Shown: positions 1 through 7,267 of the stretch, in pieces
Numbering within the stretch: position 1 is the first letter of the stretch
Layout: each line of letters begins with the position of its first letter
Assembly (NCBI GenBank): GCA_937900975.1
Contig: CALCPC010000106.1
Span: 1 to 11,581, forward strand
Length of the DNA: 11,581 bases
Direction: 5' to 3'
Source of the DNA: an uncultured Paracoccaceae bacterium
GTDB taxonomy: Bacteria; Pseudomonadota; Alphaproteobacteria; Rhodobacterales; Rhodobacteraceae
Position numbers and translations under genes: made by a program
Notes under the pieces: generated by a model
What the model was told of the DNA's origin: nothing
The model's input: only the letters and a program-made list of their open reading frames with translations
Databases searched by the model: none

Positions 1-325
1 CCCCCTGCAGGATCGTGCGTTCGGGCAGGAGCAAAAGCGCCTGGCTGATCTGGCCCTGCGCTTGTTGGATCTCGCCGCCCCGCGACAGGCGGCGCGCGGT
101 GTCAAGATAGAAGGTCTCCGTTGCCTCGACGGCCGAGAAAAACCCCTCGCGCAGCGCCGGGTTATCGGGATCGGTCGACAGCGCCGCACGGTAAAACGAC
201 AGCGCGCCGGCATAATCGCGCCGGTCGATCAGATCCTGGCCGGGCGATGGCGGCACGCGCAGCGGCTCGGCGCAGGCAGCGACCAGCAGCGCCAGAGCGG
301 CAAGCGCGACAGCCCCTCGGATCAT
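1..325 (-). CDS. Lipoprotein with TPR-like helices, N-terminal part, cut by window edge (possible lipoprotein secretin or secretin partner)
   Basis: Only the first 108 residues are visible. Residues 1-18 form a lipoprotein signal: a short positive start (MIRG), a hydrophobic Ala/Leu stretch and a lipobox VAAC ending at Cys18. The residue after Cys is Ala, not Asp, which favours outer-membrane sorting. The rest (about 28-108) is helical and reads like tetratricopeptide repeats (RRDYAGALSFYRAALSTDPD followed by further helices). The start is supported by AGGGGG about 6 bases upstream, overlapping the TAA stop of the gspC-like gene only 12 bases away, so it belongs to the same operon. A secretin (GspD/PilQ) normally follows gspC/pilP. 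This could therefore be the N-terminus of a lipoprotein secretin with a TPR extension, or a separate TPR lipoprotein of pilotin type. The lipoprotein call is firm; the secretin idea is inference from position. Confidence 0.8.
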   Translation of the reverse strand, partial: MIRGAVALAALALLVAACAEPLRVPPSPGQDLIDRRDYAGALSFYRAALSTDPDNPALREGFFSAVEATETFYLDTARRLSRGGEIQQAQGQISQALLLLPERTILQG

Positions 326-337
326 GCCAAGCCCCCT

Positions 338-871
338 TTAGTTTGCACCGGCTCCCCCAAGGGTCAGGTTGCGTTTCAGCCCGATCGCGCGGTTTTCGAC
401 CACGATGCCGTCGATCGTGACGCCGGTCACCGTAAAGCCGCGGAACAGCTCGTCACCCGCGCGGACATTGTCAACATCGCCGGCATTGTCGAGAACGGCA
501 ATCATCCCGTCGCCGCTAGAGAATATTCCCACGACAGAGATGCGGTTAAGCCGCGCATTTGCGGCCGCCAGCGCCTCGGCCCTCGGATCGGGGCGGGGGC
601 TGGGGGCAGGATCGGGCCGTGGCGGCGGCGGTGGCGGCGGCGCGGCGGCCACCGGCTCTGCACGCTGGAAGAGATCGCGCACCGGCGCTGCACCGGGATC
701 CAGGGCCGTCGAAAAGGTCAAATCTGGCAGATCCAATGGCGCTGACGGCGCCTGTCCCGCCGGCGCCACCGACCCGTCTCCCCCGCCCGTATAGCGCATA
801 AGGTTGAGCGCTATCAGCGCCGCGACTGCATGGGCGTAGAGGCTATGGCGCAGGGCCGACATTCCGAACAC
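338..871 (-). CDS. gspC: GspC/PilP-like inner-membrane protein with HR domain
   Basis: A 177-aa protein that in type II secretion links the inner-membrane platform to the outer-membrane secretin. It has a short cytoplasmic N-terminus and one membrane segment at about residues 11-26 (Ala/Leu-rich, ending in NLM). A Pro/Ala-rich periplasmic linker follows, with a run of prolines at about 78-98. The C-terminal homology-region fold spans about 107-172: ISVVGIFSSGDG, then a VRAGDELF turn, and a final LKRNLTL strand. It stops right after that domain, with no PDZ or coiled coil, so it is short for classical GspC and close to PilP size. The GTG start at 871 is chosen because GGAGG lies 9 bases upstream; an ATG three codons further in is badly spaced. 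It follows the gspM-like gene by 4 bases and precedes the lipoprotein gene by 12. Confidence 0.82.
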   Translation of the reverse strand: MFGMSALRHSLYAHAVAALIALNLMRYTGGGDGSVAPAGQAPSAPLDLPDLTFSTALDPGAAPVRDLFQRAEPVAAAPPPPPPPRPDPAPSPRPDPRAEALAAANARLNRISVVGIFSSGDGMIAVLDNAGDVDNVRAGDELFRGFTVTGVTIDGIVVENRAIGLKRNLTLGGAGAN

Positions 872-875
872 GGCC

Positions 876-1430
876 CTATCCCTCCCCTTGGGACAGGGTC
901 ATGAACCGCAGTTTCGCGCGGACAAGCGTGCCTTCGGCGTTCGCGACCATGTCGACGGACACGGGCACGGTCAACGTGGCAAGCCGGTCAATCCCGGCCA
1001 AAAACTGGCGCACTTCGGCGTAAGAGCCTTCGACCGTTAAGTCTTGCAAAACCGGCGTCAGCCCGCCGCGCTCACGCCCAAGCGTGTTGGCGCCGTGAAT
1101 AATCCGGGTGCCCGACGCGGCCGAAAGCTCCGTGAAGCGGCGGACAAGCTCAGACCGGTCGGTGCCGGCGTTCAGCCGCGCTGTCAGCCTGGCCTCCTCG
1201 GCGGCCAATGTCCGGTACCGCGCCGCAAGATCGCGGCGCTGGTCCAGCGCGGCGCGCTCTCCCGACAAGGCGGCAAGGTTTGCCCGGGCCGCGGCAAGCT
1301 CGGCCTGCGCGGGCGCCAGCGCCGCGCTCCACCCCGCATAGGCCAGAAAAAGCCCGAACAGCGCCGCGACCAGGCCGTTGCGCCAGGCCGGCACCCGCCA
1401 ATAGGTCAAGAGCAGCGTCCAAGGCGTCAT
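876..1430 (-). CDS. GspM/PilO-like inner-membrane assembly protein
   Basis: A 184-aa bitopic protein. Residues 20-38 form the single membrane helix (LVAALFGLFLAYAGW), preceded by a short cytoplasmic tail. Residues 40-88 are a long Ala/Arg/Glu heptad-rich helix, the expected coiled coil. Residues 105-182 carry the ferredoxin-like periplasmic domain of PilO/GspM, with the typical VEGSYAEVRQFLAGIDRL stretch followed by two strands. In these machines PilO/GspM pairs with PilN/GspL to form the periplasmic part of the inner-membrane platform. The start overlaps the stop of the pilN-like gene in an ATGA junction, which indicates translational coupling. A 4-base gap separates it from the gspC-like gene downstream. 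Family assignment rests on architecture and position, because primary sequence in this family is weakly conserved. PilO and GspM cannot be told apart here. Confidence 0.8.
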   Translation of the reverse strand: MTPWTLLLTYWRVPAWRNGLVAALFGLFLAYAGWSAALAPAQAELAAARANLAALSGERAALDQRRDLAARYRTLAAEEARLTARLNAGTDRSELVRRFTELSAASGTRIIHGANTLGRERGGLTPVLQDLTVEGSYAEVRQFLAGIDRLATLTVPVSVDMVANAEGTLVRAKLRFMTLSQGEG

Positions 1431-1975
1431 AACGCGCGCGCCTTCACGTCGTATTGGACCAGCGTTTCCTGGCCCTGCCGCAACTGCACCTGCCGCTCTA
1501 ATATTACATCGCGCAGGATTTCCAGCGCCTCGACCGCCTCCAGGGCCGCGGGCAAAGTCGCGGCATCCCGTCCCAGAAGCGACAGCGACAGAATGCCGGT
1601 TTCGACATCATAGGTCAGGTTGCGGCACCAGACCGCGTTGGGCAGCGCGCCCTCCAACGCGGTCAGGATTTGGCTCAGCGGCGTGTGCCGGTCGCCGGCC
1701 AGAGCGTTAAAGAACGCGATGCGCCCGCCCAAGGCGCGGATCTCGGCGCTTGCGGGGACGCCCGCGGTGGTGGCGGCCGCGGCGGCGAGCTCTGCTTTTA
1801 GCGTTGCGGCATGGGCGCGGGCACCCTGCGCTGCTTGGCGAAGCTTCTCGGCCTCGGTCCAAGACCACGCCAGAAAGCCGGTGCCAAGCAGGGCGAGCAG
1901 CCAGAACAAAAGCGCCCAACGCCCCGGGCGCCGGGTGCGGGGCGTGGCAAAGTTTGTGGGGCTGTGCGTGTTCAT
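1427..1975 (-). CDS. PilN-like / GspL C-terminal-like inner-membrane protein
   Basis: A 182-aa bitopic protein. The cytoplasmic tail (1-18) starts with MNTHSPTNF. PilN tails bind a groove of PilM, and the NF here may correspond to the PilN motif that does so. The membrane helix is at about 19-38 (WALLFWLLALLGTGFLAW), followed by a coiled-coil-like helix at 40-68. A periplasmic ferredoxin-like domain spans about 98-180, including a LEGALPNAVWCRNLTYD segment. The start at 1975 is preferred because it immediately precedes the membrane helix and has an AAGGCGGA-like ribosome site; the frame stays open 62 codons upstream to 2161 but that part is Arg/Gly-rich and looks non-coding. It overlaps the pilO-like gene by ATGA. 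Together with the PilM-like protein it replaces one full-length GspL. Confidence 0.8.
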   Translation of the reverse strand: MNTHSPTNFATPRTRRPGRWALLFWLLALLGTGFLAWSWTEAEKLRQAAQGARAHAATLKAELAAAAATTAGVPASAEIRALGGRIAFFNALAGDRHTPLSQILTALEGALPNAVWCRNLTYDVETGILSLSLLGRDAATLPAALEAVEALEILRDVILERQVQLRQGQETLVQYDVKARAL

Positions 1976-2475
1976 CGGCGTCCGCCTTGGACCGGTCGCC
2001 GGCGGAAATCGGTCGTCCGCATCCGCAAAGCAATCCCTGCAACGCCCAGGCCCGGGGGGGTCGGACCGCGTGTTGCCCCGATCCGACCGCACGCCACCCC
2101 CCCGCGCGCGCCTGCCAGGCAGCATGCGCACGATCCGCTCGCCGGTGACGGCGCGCGCCACAGCGCGCGCGCGCCACAGCGCTCCGCCCCGAAGCGCATC
2201 CGAGGCCGCGCCGCCTTCAAGCGCATCCGAGCCTCACGTCGCGCCGTGCGGGGCTGGGCTCTCGACACCTTGCTCTCTGGGGCAGGTTTTCGTGCGATGC
2301 CGCAACGGTGCGGTCGGGGCAGATTGCGGCGCCTGTGCGGCGGGGAAACCGGGTGCTGCTGGGTGTCCCCTTGCCGCCGGCATGGCAGCGCCGCGCAACC
2401 CGAGGCCGCGTCGCGGCACGTCTTTCTGCGGGGCGGTCGGCCTTGGGGCGCGTGGGTTTGGGGGGGGCGTGTCAT
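1972..2475 (-). CDS. Doubtful 167-aa Arg/Cys/Pro-rich ORF filling the pilM-pilN gap
   Basis: The 496 bases between the PilM-like stop and the PilN-like start hold no recognised gene. One frame is open across the whole gap. Its ATG overlaps the PilM-like TGA (ATGA at 2475-2472), and its TGA overlaps the PilN-like ATG (ATGA at 1975-1972), which is the junction style of this operon. Against it, about one fifth of the residues are Arg (35 of 167), there are nine Cys, no hydrophobic segment and no familiar motif. By eye, third-position GC is no higher than in the neighbouring frame, as expected for non-coding GC-rich DNA. The gap also has homopolymer runs (G8 at 2460-2467, G7 at 2054-2060, C7 at 2097-2103), two short direct repeats and a 7-bp inverted repeat (2059-2065 with 2082-2088). 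It may be a real unusual protein, a decayed gene, or a spacer. Low confidence as a gene. Confidence 0.25.
   Translation of the reverse strand: MTRPPQTHAPQGRPPRRKTCRDAASGCAALPCRRQGDTQQHPVSPPHRRRNLPRPHRCGIARKPAPESKVSRAQPRTARREARMRLKAARPRMRFGAERCGARALWRAPSPASGSCACCLAGARGGVACGRIGATRGPTPPGLGVAGIALRMRTTDFRRRPVQGGRR
2151..2182. repeat. Perfect tandem duplication of a 16-bp unit
   Basis: The unit gcgcgcgccacagcgc occurs at 2151-2166 and again, immediately adjacent and identical, at 2167-2182. It lies in the non-canonical stretch between the pilM-like and pilN-like genes. Sixteen is not a multiple of three, so any coding frame through it is shifted between copies. Confidence 0.85.
2192..2231. repeat. 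13-bp direct repeat with 27-bp period
   Basis: The unit aagcgcatccgag occurs at 2192-2204 and at 2219-2231. The spacing is exactly 27 bases, equal to nine codons, so in the open minus-strand frame it gives two copies of an Arg-Met-Arg motif. It lies just beside the 16-bp tandem repeat and suggests local duplication. Confidence 0.75.
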
Positions 2476-3296
2476 GCCGCGGCGATCTCGACGGACAGGG
2501 TCTCGGGATCGCCGGGTTCCTGGGGCTCAAGCGCGATGGCGCCGTTGGCTAGCGCTGTGGTCAACGCCCGCGTCACCGCCTTTGCGGCGAAAAGCCGAAC
2601 GGGCAGCGGCGTCTGCCCCCCTTGCAGCGCGATGGCGCGAAGAACCCGGATCACCCGGCGCAGCGTCTCGGGCATCGCATCGACGTCGCACCAATCGGCA
2701 TGGTGGCGCAGCGCGGTCGGTGGCCCCTCGGCCGCGCGAACCGACCACCAGTCGGGCGATATCCGCACTTCTACCCCGGGCCCCGCAGGCATCAGCGCGG
2801 CCAAGGCTTCCATCCGGTCGACGCGGAACCCCACGGCGGCGGCGGCGGCGGTAATGCACGCGACGCGCGGCGCCGGCAGCACCCGGACCCGCAACCGCTG
2901 TCCGTCATCGTCCCGACCCGCGGGCGCGCTGGTGCAAACGATATCCTCGGGCGCCTTGCGATGATCGCGCGCGATCCGCCAGCGGATCAGCTCTGCCGCC
3001 GCTTTCGGATCCTCGGGCACGGCACGAAAGCTGACCACTTCTTCCAGCACCAGCGGGTCGGGCAGGGCGATGGTCACCCCCACATCGGCGCGCCGCGCCG
3101 CCGGGCCAAGCGCCTTGGCCAAGGCGGCAAACACATCGGAAAACGCCGCATCGTCCCGCGCCCAAACATCGGGCGGCAGCGGCGCGTGCGCCGAGGCAAG
3201 CGGCCGACGCCGGCCCTGCCGGACCAGACTTGCCCGCGCAAAGCGCCCCTCAAAAACGATGCCCACGTGCCGGCGGGCACGGCCAAAGCCGATCAT
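2472..3296 (-). CDS. PilM-like / GspL N-terminal-like cytoplasmic actin-fold protein
   Basis: A 274-aa protein with no membrane segment. It lies between the ATPase gene and the PilN-like gene, where PilM or the cytoplasmic domain of GspL is expected. The N-terminus (IGFGRARRHVGIVFEGRF) resembles the opening strands of the actin-like fold. A VGVTIALPDPLVLEEVVSF stretch at about 72-90 matches the PilM/GspL pattern of a conserved strand and turn followed by an alpha-helical subdomain (PEDPKAAAELIRWRI). Its role would be to couple the ATPase to the membrane platform through the PilN-like tail. PilM proteins are usually about 350 aa, so this one is short and nearer the GspL cytoplasmic domain. It begins 24 bases after the gspE stop; no strong ribosome site is visible. 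Assignment relies on context as much as sequence. Confidence 0.72.
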   Translation of the reverse strand: MIGFGRARRHVGIVFEGRFARASLVRQGRRRPLASAHAPLPPDVWARDDAAFSDVFAALAKALGPAARRADVGVTIALPDPLVLEEVVSFRAVPEDPKAAAELIRWRIARDHRKAPEDIVCTSAPAGRDDDGQRLRVRVLPAPRVACITAAAAAVGFRVDRMEALAALMPAGPGVEVRISPDWWSVRAAEGPPTALRHHADWCDVDAMPETLRRVIRVLRAIALQGGQTPLPVRLFAAKAVTRALTTALANGAIALEPQEPGDPETLSVEIAAA

Positions 3297-3320
3297 GACG
3301 GGCCGATCATCGCCGCGCCC

Positions 3321-4895
3321 TCATGGCTCGAACGTCACGCGGTCGACCTCGGCCAGGCTGGTTTGCCCGCGCCAGGCCAAAGACAGCGCGCTGTCGCGCA
3401 AAAACCGCATGCCCTGCGCCGAGGCCGCCGTGCGCATCCGCGCGGCCGGTGCCCGGGCGATCATCAGATCCGCAATCTCGGGGCTTAGGTCCAAATGCTC
3501 GACAATCGCCGCGCGGCCAAGATAGCCCGTGCCGAAACACCGCGCGCAGCCCTGTGGTCCGCGCCAATCCGGGACGGCGTTGGGCCAAGGCACCGTGCGG
3601 CCAAGCCGCGCGGTGTCCGGCGCCGGCGCCGGCCCCGCGCAATCGGGGCAAAGCTTGCGCACCAGCCGCTGCGCGAAAACCCCGTTCAGCGCCGAGACAA
3701 AATCGTGCAGATCGATCCCCCAATGCGCGAACCGGCTGATCACATCGAAGGAGGAGTTTGCGTGCACCGAGGCAAACACAAGATGCCCCGTCAGCGCCGC
3801 CTGCACGGCAATTGTCGCCGTCTCGAAATCCCGGATCTCGCCCACCATGATCCGGTCCGGGTCGTGGCGCAGGATCGCCCGCAACCCGCTTGCAAACGTC
3901 ATCCCCTTTTTCTCGTTCACCGCGATCTGCACGATCCCGTCGAGCTGATATTCGATCGGGTCCTCAATTGTGATGATCTTTTCCGCGCCCGTCGCAAGTT
4001 CCGAGATCGCCCCGTAAAGCGTCGTAGTCTTGCCCGACCCGGTTGGGCCGGTCATCAAGACCAAGCCATGGGGCTCTCGCGCGGCGCGGCGCATAGCGGC
4101 GGCATCGTCGGGCTCTAGCCCCAGATCTTCAAGCCCCAGCGCCTGGCCAAGCCGCGCAAGCCCGGACTTGTCAAGGATCCGGATCACGACATCCTCGCCG
4201 AACTGCGTCGGCAGGACCGAAACGCGAAAATCGACATCCCGCCCCTCGATGCGCAGGCGAAAGCGACCGTCCTGCGGCACCCGCCGCTCGGCGATGTCGA
4301 GATCGGCCATCACCTTGATGCGGCTGACAAGCTCGGCATGGTGGCGGACGTCGATGGGATCGGTGGCGGGGTAAAGCACGCCGTCGATGCGGTATTTTAG
4401 ATCCAAGCGGTCGGCATAAACCTCGATATGCACATCCGAGGCTGTGCGCTGCAGTGCGGCCATCAGGACAGAGTTCGTCAGCTGCACGACGCCCGATTGG
4501 TCGGCCAGGCTGTCGAGGTCGATCACCTCTTCCTTGCCGCCGCCATCCTCGCGCACGATCTGCGGCTTGAAGGAGGCCGAAACCCGGTCCAACACCCGGC
4601 GGGAGGTTTCCACCTGCTTTAAGGCCGCGGCTATCGCCTCAGGCTCTGCCACCGATAGCGCGATGCGCTTTCCCGTGATCGCCGAAAGCCGCCGCTCAAG
4701 CCCCAAATCCAGCGGGTCAGAGACGGCGACGCTGAGCACGCCCTCCACCTCTCGCAGCGGCAACAGGCCAAGGCTGGACGCGGTTTCGACGGGCAGCAGC
4801 GCGAAAAGCGCGGGATCCGCCGCGACGGCGTCGAGATACGGCAGATCAAGCGCCCGCGCGAGGTCGGCAAGCGGCGCTTCCCGCGGCGCCGCCAC
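3321..4895 (-). CDS. gspE: Type II secretion / type IV pilus assembly ATPase, GspE/PilB family
   Basis: A 524-aa cytoplasmic hexameric ATPase that powers pseudopilus or pilus assembly. Residues 5-95 form the N-terminal T2SSE/MshE-type domain that docks on the platform. The ATPase core contains Walker A GPTGSGKT (283-290), the Asp box around LRHDPD (342-347), Walker B RIMVGEIRD (348-356) and the His box GHLVFASVH (370-378). The four zinc-binding cysteines are present as CPDC (416-419) and CARC (450-453). QRLVRKLC follows the family pattern. The GTG at 4895 is taken as start because its first base is the last base of the gspF stop codon, a one-base overlap. The frame runs further upstream but only through gspF. 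Length is normal for the family. All catalytic motifs are intact, so it should be active. Confidence 0.95.
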   Translation of the reverse strand: MAAPREAPLADLARALDLPYLDAVAADPALFALLPVETASSLGLLPLREVEGVLSVAVSDPLDLGLERRLSAITGKRIALSVAEPEAIAAALKQVETSRRVLDRVSASFKPQIVREDGGGKEEVIDLDSLADQSGVVQLTNSVLMAALQRTASDVHIEVYADRLDLKYRIDGVLYPATDPIDVRHHAELVSRIKVMADLDIAERRVPQDGRFRLRIEGRDVDFRVSVLPTQFGEDVVIRILDKSGLARLGQALGLEDLGLEPDDAAAMRRAAREPHGLVLMTGPTGSGKTTTLYGAISELATGAEKIITIEDPIEYQLDGIVQIAVNEKKGMTFASGLRAILRHDPDRIMVGEIRDFETATIAVQAALTGHLVFASVHANSSFDVISRFAHWGIDLHDFVSALNGVFAQRLVRKLCPDCAGPAPAPDTARLGRTVPWPNAVPDWRGPQGCARCFGTGYLGRAAIVEHLDLSPEIADLMIARAPAARMRTAASAQGMRFLRDSALSLAWRGQTSLAEVDRVTFEP

Positions 4896-6097
4896 TACTG
4901 CACCCCGCCCGAAATGCCGAAGACCGGCAGATAGCCCGTGATGCTCACGGCGCCAAGCACGCCGCCCACGATCAGGCTCATCGCGGGCTCGATCAAGGCA
5001 AGAAGGCGGTCGATGCGGTCCTCCACTTGATCTTCCTGCACTTTGGCCACGGCGTCGAGCAGGTTGGCCAGCGCGCCCGATGTCTCGCCCGCGCGGATCA
5101 TGCTTTGGGCCGTCGGGGGGAACAGCCGCGTTTCGTCCAGCCCGTCCGACAGCGACCGGCCGGCGGCGATGCCAGCGCTTACATCGGCCAAACGCGCGCG
5201 GATCACCTGGTTCGACATCGCCTCGGTCACAAACTCCAACGCCTCTTTCAGCGGTGCTCCGGCGCGGAGCAGCATCGCCAACATATAGCTGATCTGCACC
5301 AGGGCAGCACCCCGAATGATGGGGCCGATCACAGGGGTCTGCAATGCCCAAGCGTCGCGCCGGCGGGCCAGCGCGGGCCTGCGCATGGCGCCCCGCCAAA
5401 GCAATGTTGCGGCCACCAGCGTCAGGAGAGTGGTCGGGATCCAGATCGGCGCCGTCTCGACCGCCTGCATCAAGATCCGCGTGGGCAAGGGTAGATCGGC
5501 GCCGAACTCGGCATAAAGATCGGCAAAACGCGGCAGGACGATCAGCATCAGCCCGGCCAGAACAAGCGCCAGCAGCCCGATAAGAAAGGTGGGATAGACC
5601 ATCGCCCGCCGGATTTTGCGCGCCATCTCGGCGCGCAGCGTTAGGAAGGTCTCCAGCCGGGCCAAGGCCTCACCCAAACGGCTGGTGCGCACGCCCGCGC
5701 TCAGCGTTGCGCGCACGATATCGTCGAAAACGTCGCGCCGTTCCGCCGCGGCCGCGTCCAGCGACAGGCCCCGCGCGACGCCGGCGTGCAGCGCGCCGAC
5801 CGCGGCCGAAAGAACCGGATCGCCCGGCCGGTCTTTCAAAAGCTGGAGCGCCCGCGCCTGCGGCAGACCGGCATCGATCAGGTGCCGAAACTCTCGCAAA
5901 AACCCAAGAAGCGAGGGCAGCGCCACCCGCGCGGGCGCAAGGCTTGGCAACCCGCGGCGCCGGACGGGCTGCGCCTCCACCAACAAAAGGCCCTGGCGCG
6001 CAAGCTGCGCTTTCAGCGCCGTGCGGTTGGGCGCCTGCGCGTCCCCCGAAACAAGATCGCCGGTCGGGCGGCGCGCGGAATAGCGGAAGGCCGTCAT
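4895..6097 (-). CDS. gspF: Type II secretion / type IV pilus inner-membrane platform protein GspF/PilC
   Basis: A 400-aa polytopic protein forming the core of the inner-membrane platform on which GspE acts. It begins with the family's opening pattern (MTAFRYSARRPTGDLVSG). Two repeated T2SSF domains follow at about 60-190 and 262-390. Both carry the helical pattern with an internal L-x-AG-x-P-L motif (LIDAGLPQARAL and LLRAGAPLKEAL); the second also has MIRAGETSGALANLL. Three membrane helices are seen at about 168-189, 217-235 and 371-393. The ATG at 6097 is chosen from this alignment; the frame extends 54 codons upstream through sequence not typical of the family, and no strong ribosome site is seen. 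It is the first gene of the minus-strand operon and overlaps gspE by one base. Confidence 0.93.
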   Translation of the reverse strand: MTAFRYSARRPTGDLVSGDAQAPNRTALKAQLARQGLLLVEAQPVRRRGLPSLAPARVALPSLLGFLREFRHLIDAGLPQARALQLLKDRPGDPVLSAAVGALHAGVARGLSLDAAAAERRDVFDDIVRATLSAGVRTSRLGEALARLETFLTLRAEMARKIRRAMVYPTFLIGLLALVLAGLMLIVLPRFADLYAEFGADLPLPTRILMQAVETAPIWIPTTLLTLVAATLLWRGAMRRPALARRRDAWALQTPVIGPIIRGAALVQISYMLAMLLRAGAPLKEALEFVTEAMSNQVIRARLADVSAGIAAGRSLSDGLDETRLFPPTAQSMIRAGETSGALANLLDAVAKVQEDQVEDRIDRLLALIEPAMSLIVGGVLGAVSITGYLPVFGISGGVQ

Positions 6098-6508
6098 GGC
6101 AAGGGACTGATCCCAATTCCGCGCGCCGGTCAACCGCTTTGGCCCGTTTGCCGCGGCGCGGGCGCCGGCACTGCCGGGCGGCAACCCGCGCAGGGTGCGC
6201 CGGATTATGGCGGCAAGACCGGGGCAAAGCCCGCCAAAACCGATGGCAACCCTGTGCAATGTGCGCCGAACGCCCCGTTTTGGCGGCCCGCGCGCCCAAA
6301 CGGGCGGCTGACCGCCGATGGCGCCGGTCTTCCGCCAAGATCGCAGATAATACCGCCAATTCGGCTAAAGCTAAGGCGGTCGGTTCGGCGATGGGGCAGG
6401 GCGCATAGCGCGGTTTGGGACTAGAGCCCCGGCGTGCGTGGGCGCATGGCCCCGGCGCGGCTTCGCGCCCGCCACGCCGCACCGCCCGAGCGACGCGGGG
6501 GACAGACG
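6098..6508. other. Divergent intergenic region between gspF and the SDR gene
   Basis: This 411-base spacer separates the minus-strand secretion operon from the plus-strand SDR gene, so it should hold promoters for both. No convincing coding sequence is seen. An imperfect hairpin lies at about 6271-6308 (cccgttttgg against ccaaacggg, one bulge). The least GC-rich part is about 6340-6375. The 3' end carries GGGGGAC just before the SDR ATG. Confidence 0.6.
6347..6374 (-). promoter_or_regulatory. Possible sigma-70-type promoter for the gspF-led operon
   Basis: On the minus strand a TTAGCT box (6369-6374) is followed after 16 bases by TATTAT (6347-6352). TATTAT is a good -10 match, while the -35 match is poor. 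It lies in the AT-richer part of the divergent spacer, which would give a leader of roughly 240 bases before gspF. This is a pattern match only. Confidence 0.25.
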
Positions 6509-7267
6509 ATGCGGGTAACCTTGGTCACCGGTGCTTTGTGTGGGATCGGCGCTGCGACCGCGCGGCGCATCGCGGCGCCGGGGGAGGCGTTGCTTCTCCA
6601 CGCGCGCGGCGGCCAAGACGGCCGCAAAACCATCCTGCTTGAAGGCGTGGCGGCGGCCTGCCGGGCAAAGGGTGCGGCGGCCGAAACGCGGATTGCGGAC
6701 CCCAAGCAGGACGACGCCGCCGATCTTGTCGCGGCAGCCTTGGCGCATTGGGGCCGGCTTGACCGCCTTGTCGCGCATGCGGGGTTTGCAGCGCCCCATC
6801 CCATGGGTGCGGCCACCCAGGCCGGTTTCGACCGGGCCGATGCCGTGATGCTAAGCGCTTTCGTCGATCTCGTGACCGCCGCGTTGCCATCGCTGACGGC
6901 ATCGGATGCTGGGCGGATTGTGGCGGTCACGGCCGGTGTCGCCGATCTGGCCCCCGGCGGGCCGCTTTTCCCGGCCGGGGCTGCGGCGCAGGGCGCGCTG
7001 CTTGCCTTAGCGCAGCGGCTTGCCACGCAACTTGCCCCCATGGGGGTGACGGTCAATTGCGTGACGCCTGGATTTACCGAAACGGATGCAAGAGGCCCCA
7101 GCGCAGGGCGCACCAGCATCTGGCGCGACGCGGCCCCGCCGGCCGCGGCCAGAGGCCAAGCGCGGCCCAGCGATGTGGCGGCTGCGATCAACTTTTTTCT
7201 CTCCGACGAGGCGTCGCACATCACCGGGCAAACCTTGCGGATCGACTGCGGGCTGGCCCCGGCCTAA
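6509..7267 (+). CDS. Short-chain dehydrogenase/reductase-family protein lacking the catalytic Tyr/Lys
   Basis: A 252-aa protein of classical SDR length, resembling FabG-type reductases. The Rossmann motif TGALCGIG is at residues 7-14. A loosely conserved AHAG (89-92) replaces NNAG. GRIVAVT (135-141) is the strand leading to the active site. VNCVTPGFTETD (182-193) and ITGQTLRIDCGLA (238-250) are the usual C-terminal motifs. Against E. coli FabG from memory, the catalytic Ser position reads Ala142. The YxxxK region reads PAGAAAQ (155-161). The whole protein contains no tyrosine, and its last lysine is Lys66, so the classical Ser-Tyr-Lys centre is absent. It may bind nucleotide without normal dehydrogenase activity, or be decaying while still intact. 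The ATG at 6509 is chosen for the Rossmann start and a GGGGGAC site; an earlier in-frame ATG at 6434 adds an Arg/Pro-rich tail. Confidence 0.85.
   Translation: MRVTLVTGALCGIGAATARRIAAPGEALLLHARGGQDGRKTILLEGVAAACRAKGAAAETRIADPKQDDAADLVAAALAHWGRLDRLVAHAGFAAPHPMGAATQAGFDRADAVMLSAFVDLVTAALPSLTASDAGRIVAVTAGVADLAPGGPLFPAGAAAQGALLALAQRLATQLAPMGVTVNCVTPGFTETDARGPSAGRTSIWRDAAPPAAARGQARPSDVAAAINFFLSDEASHITGQTLRIDCGLAPA

Noticed and set aside
2059..2088. Inverted repeat ggtcgga/tccgacc as a terminator between pilM-like and pilN-like genes
   Set aside because: The stem is 7 bp with a 16-base loop and no T-run follows on either strand, so it is weak and may be chance.
1811..2854. 347-aa plus-strand open frame across the pilM-pilN gap
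   Set aside because: Its translation is extremely Arg/Ala/Pro-rich, it is antisense to two supported genes, and it has no ribosome site or motif.
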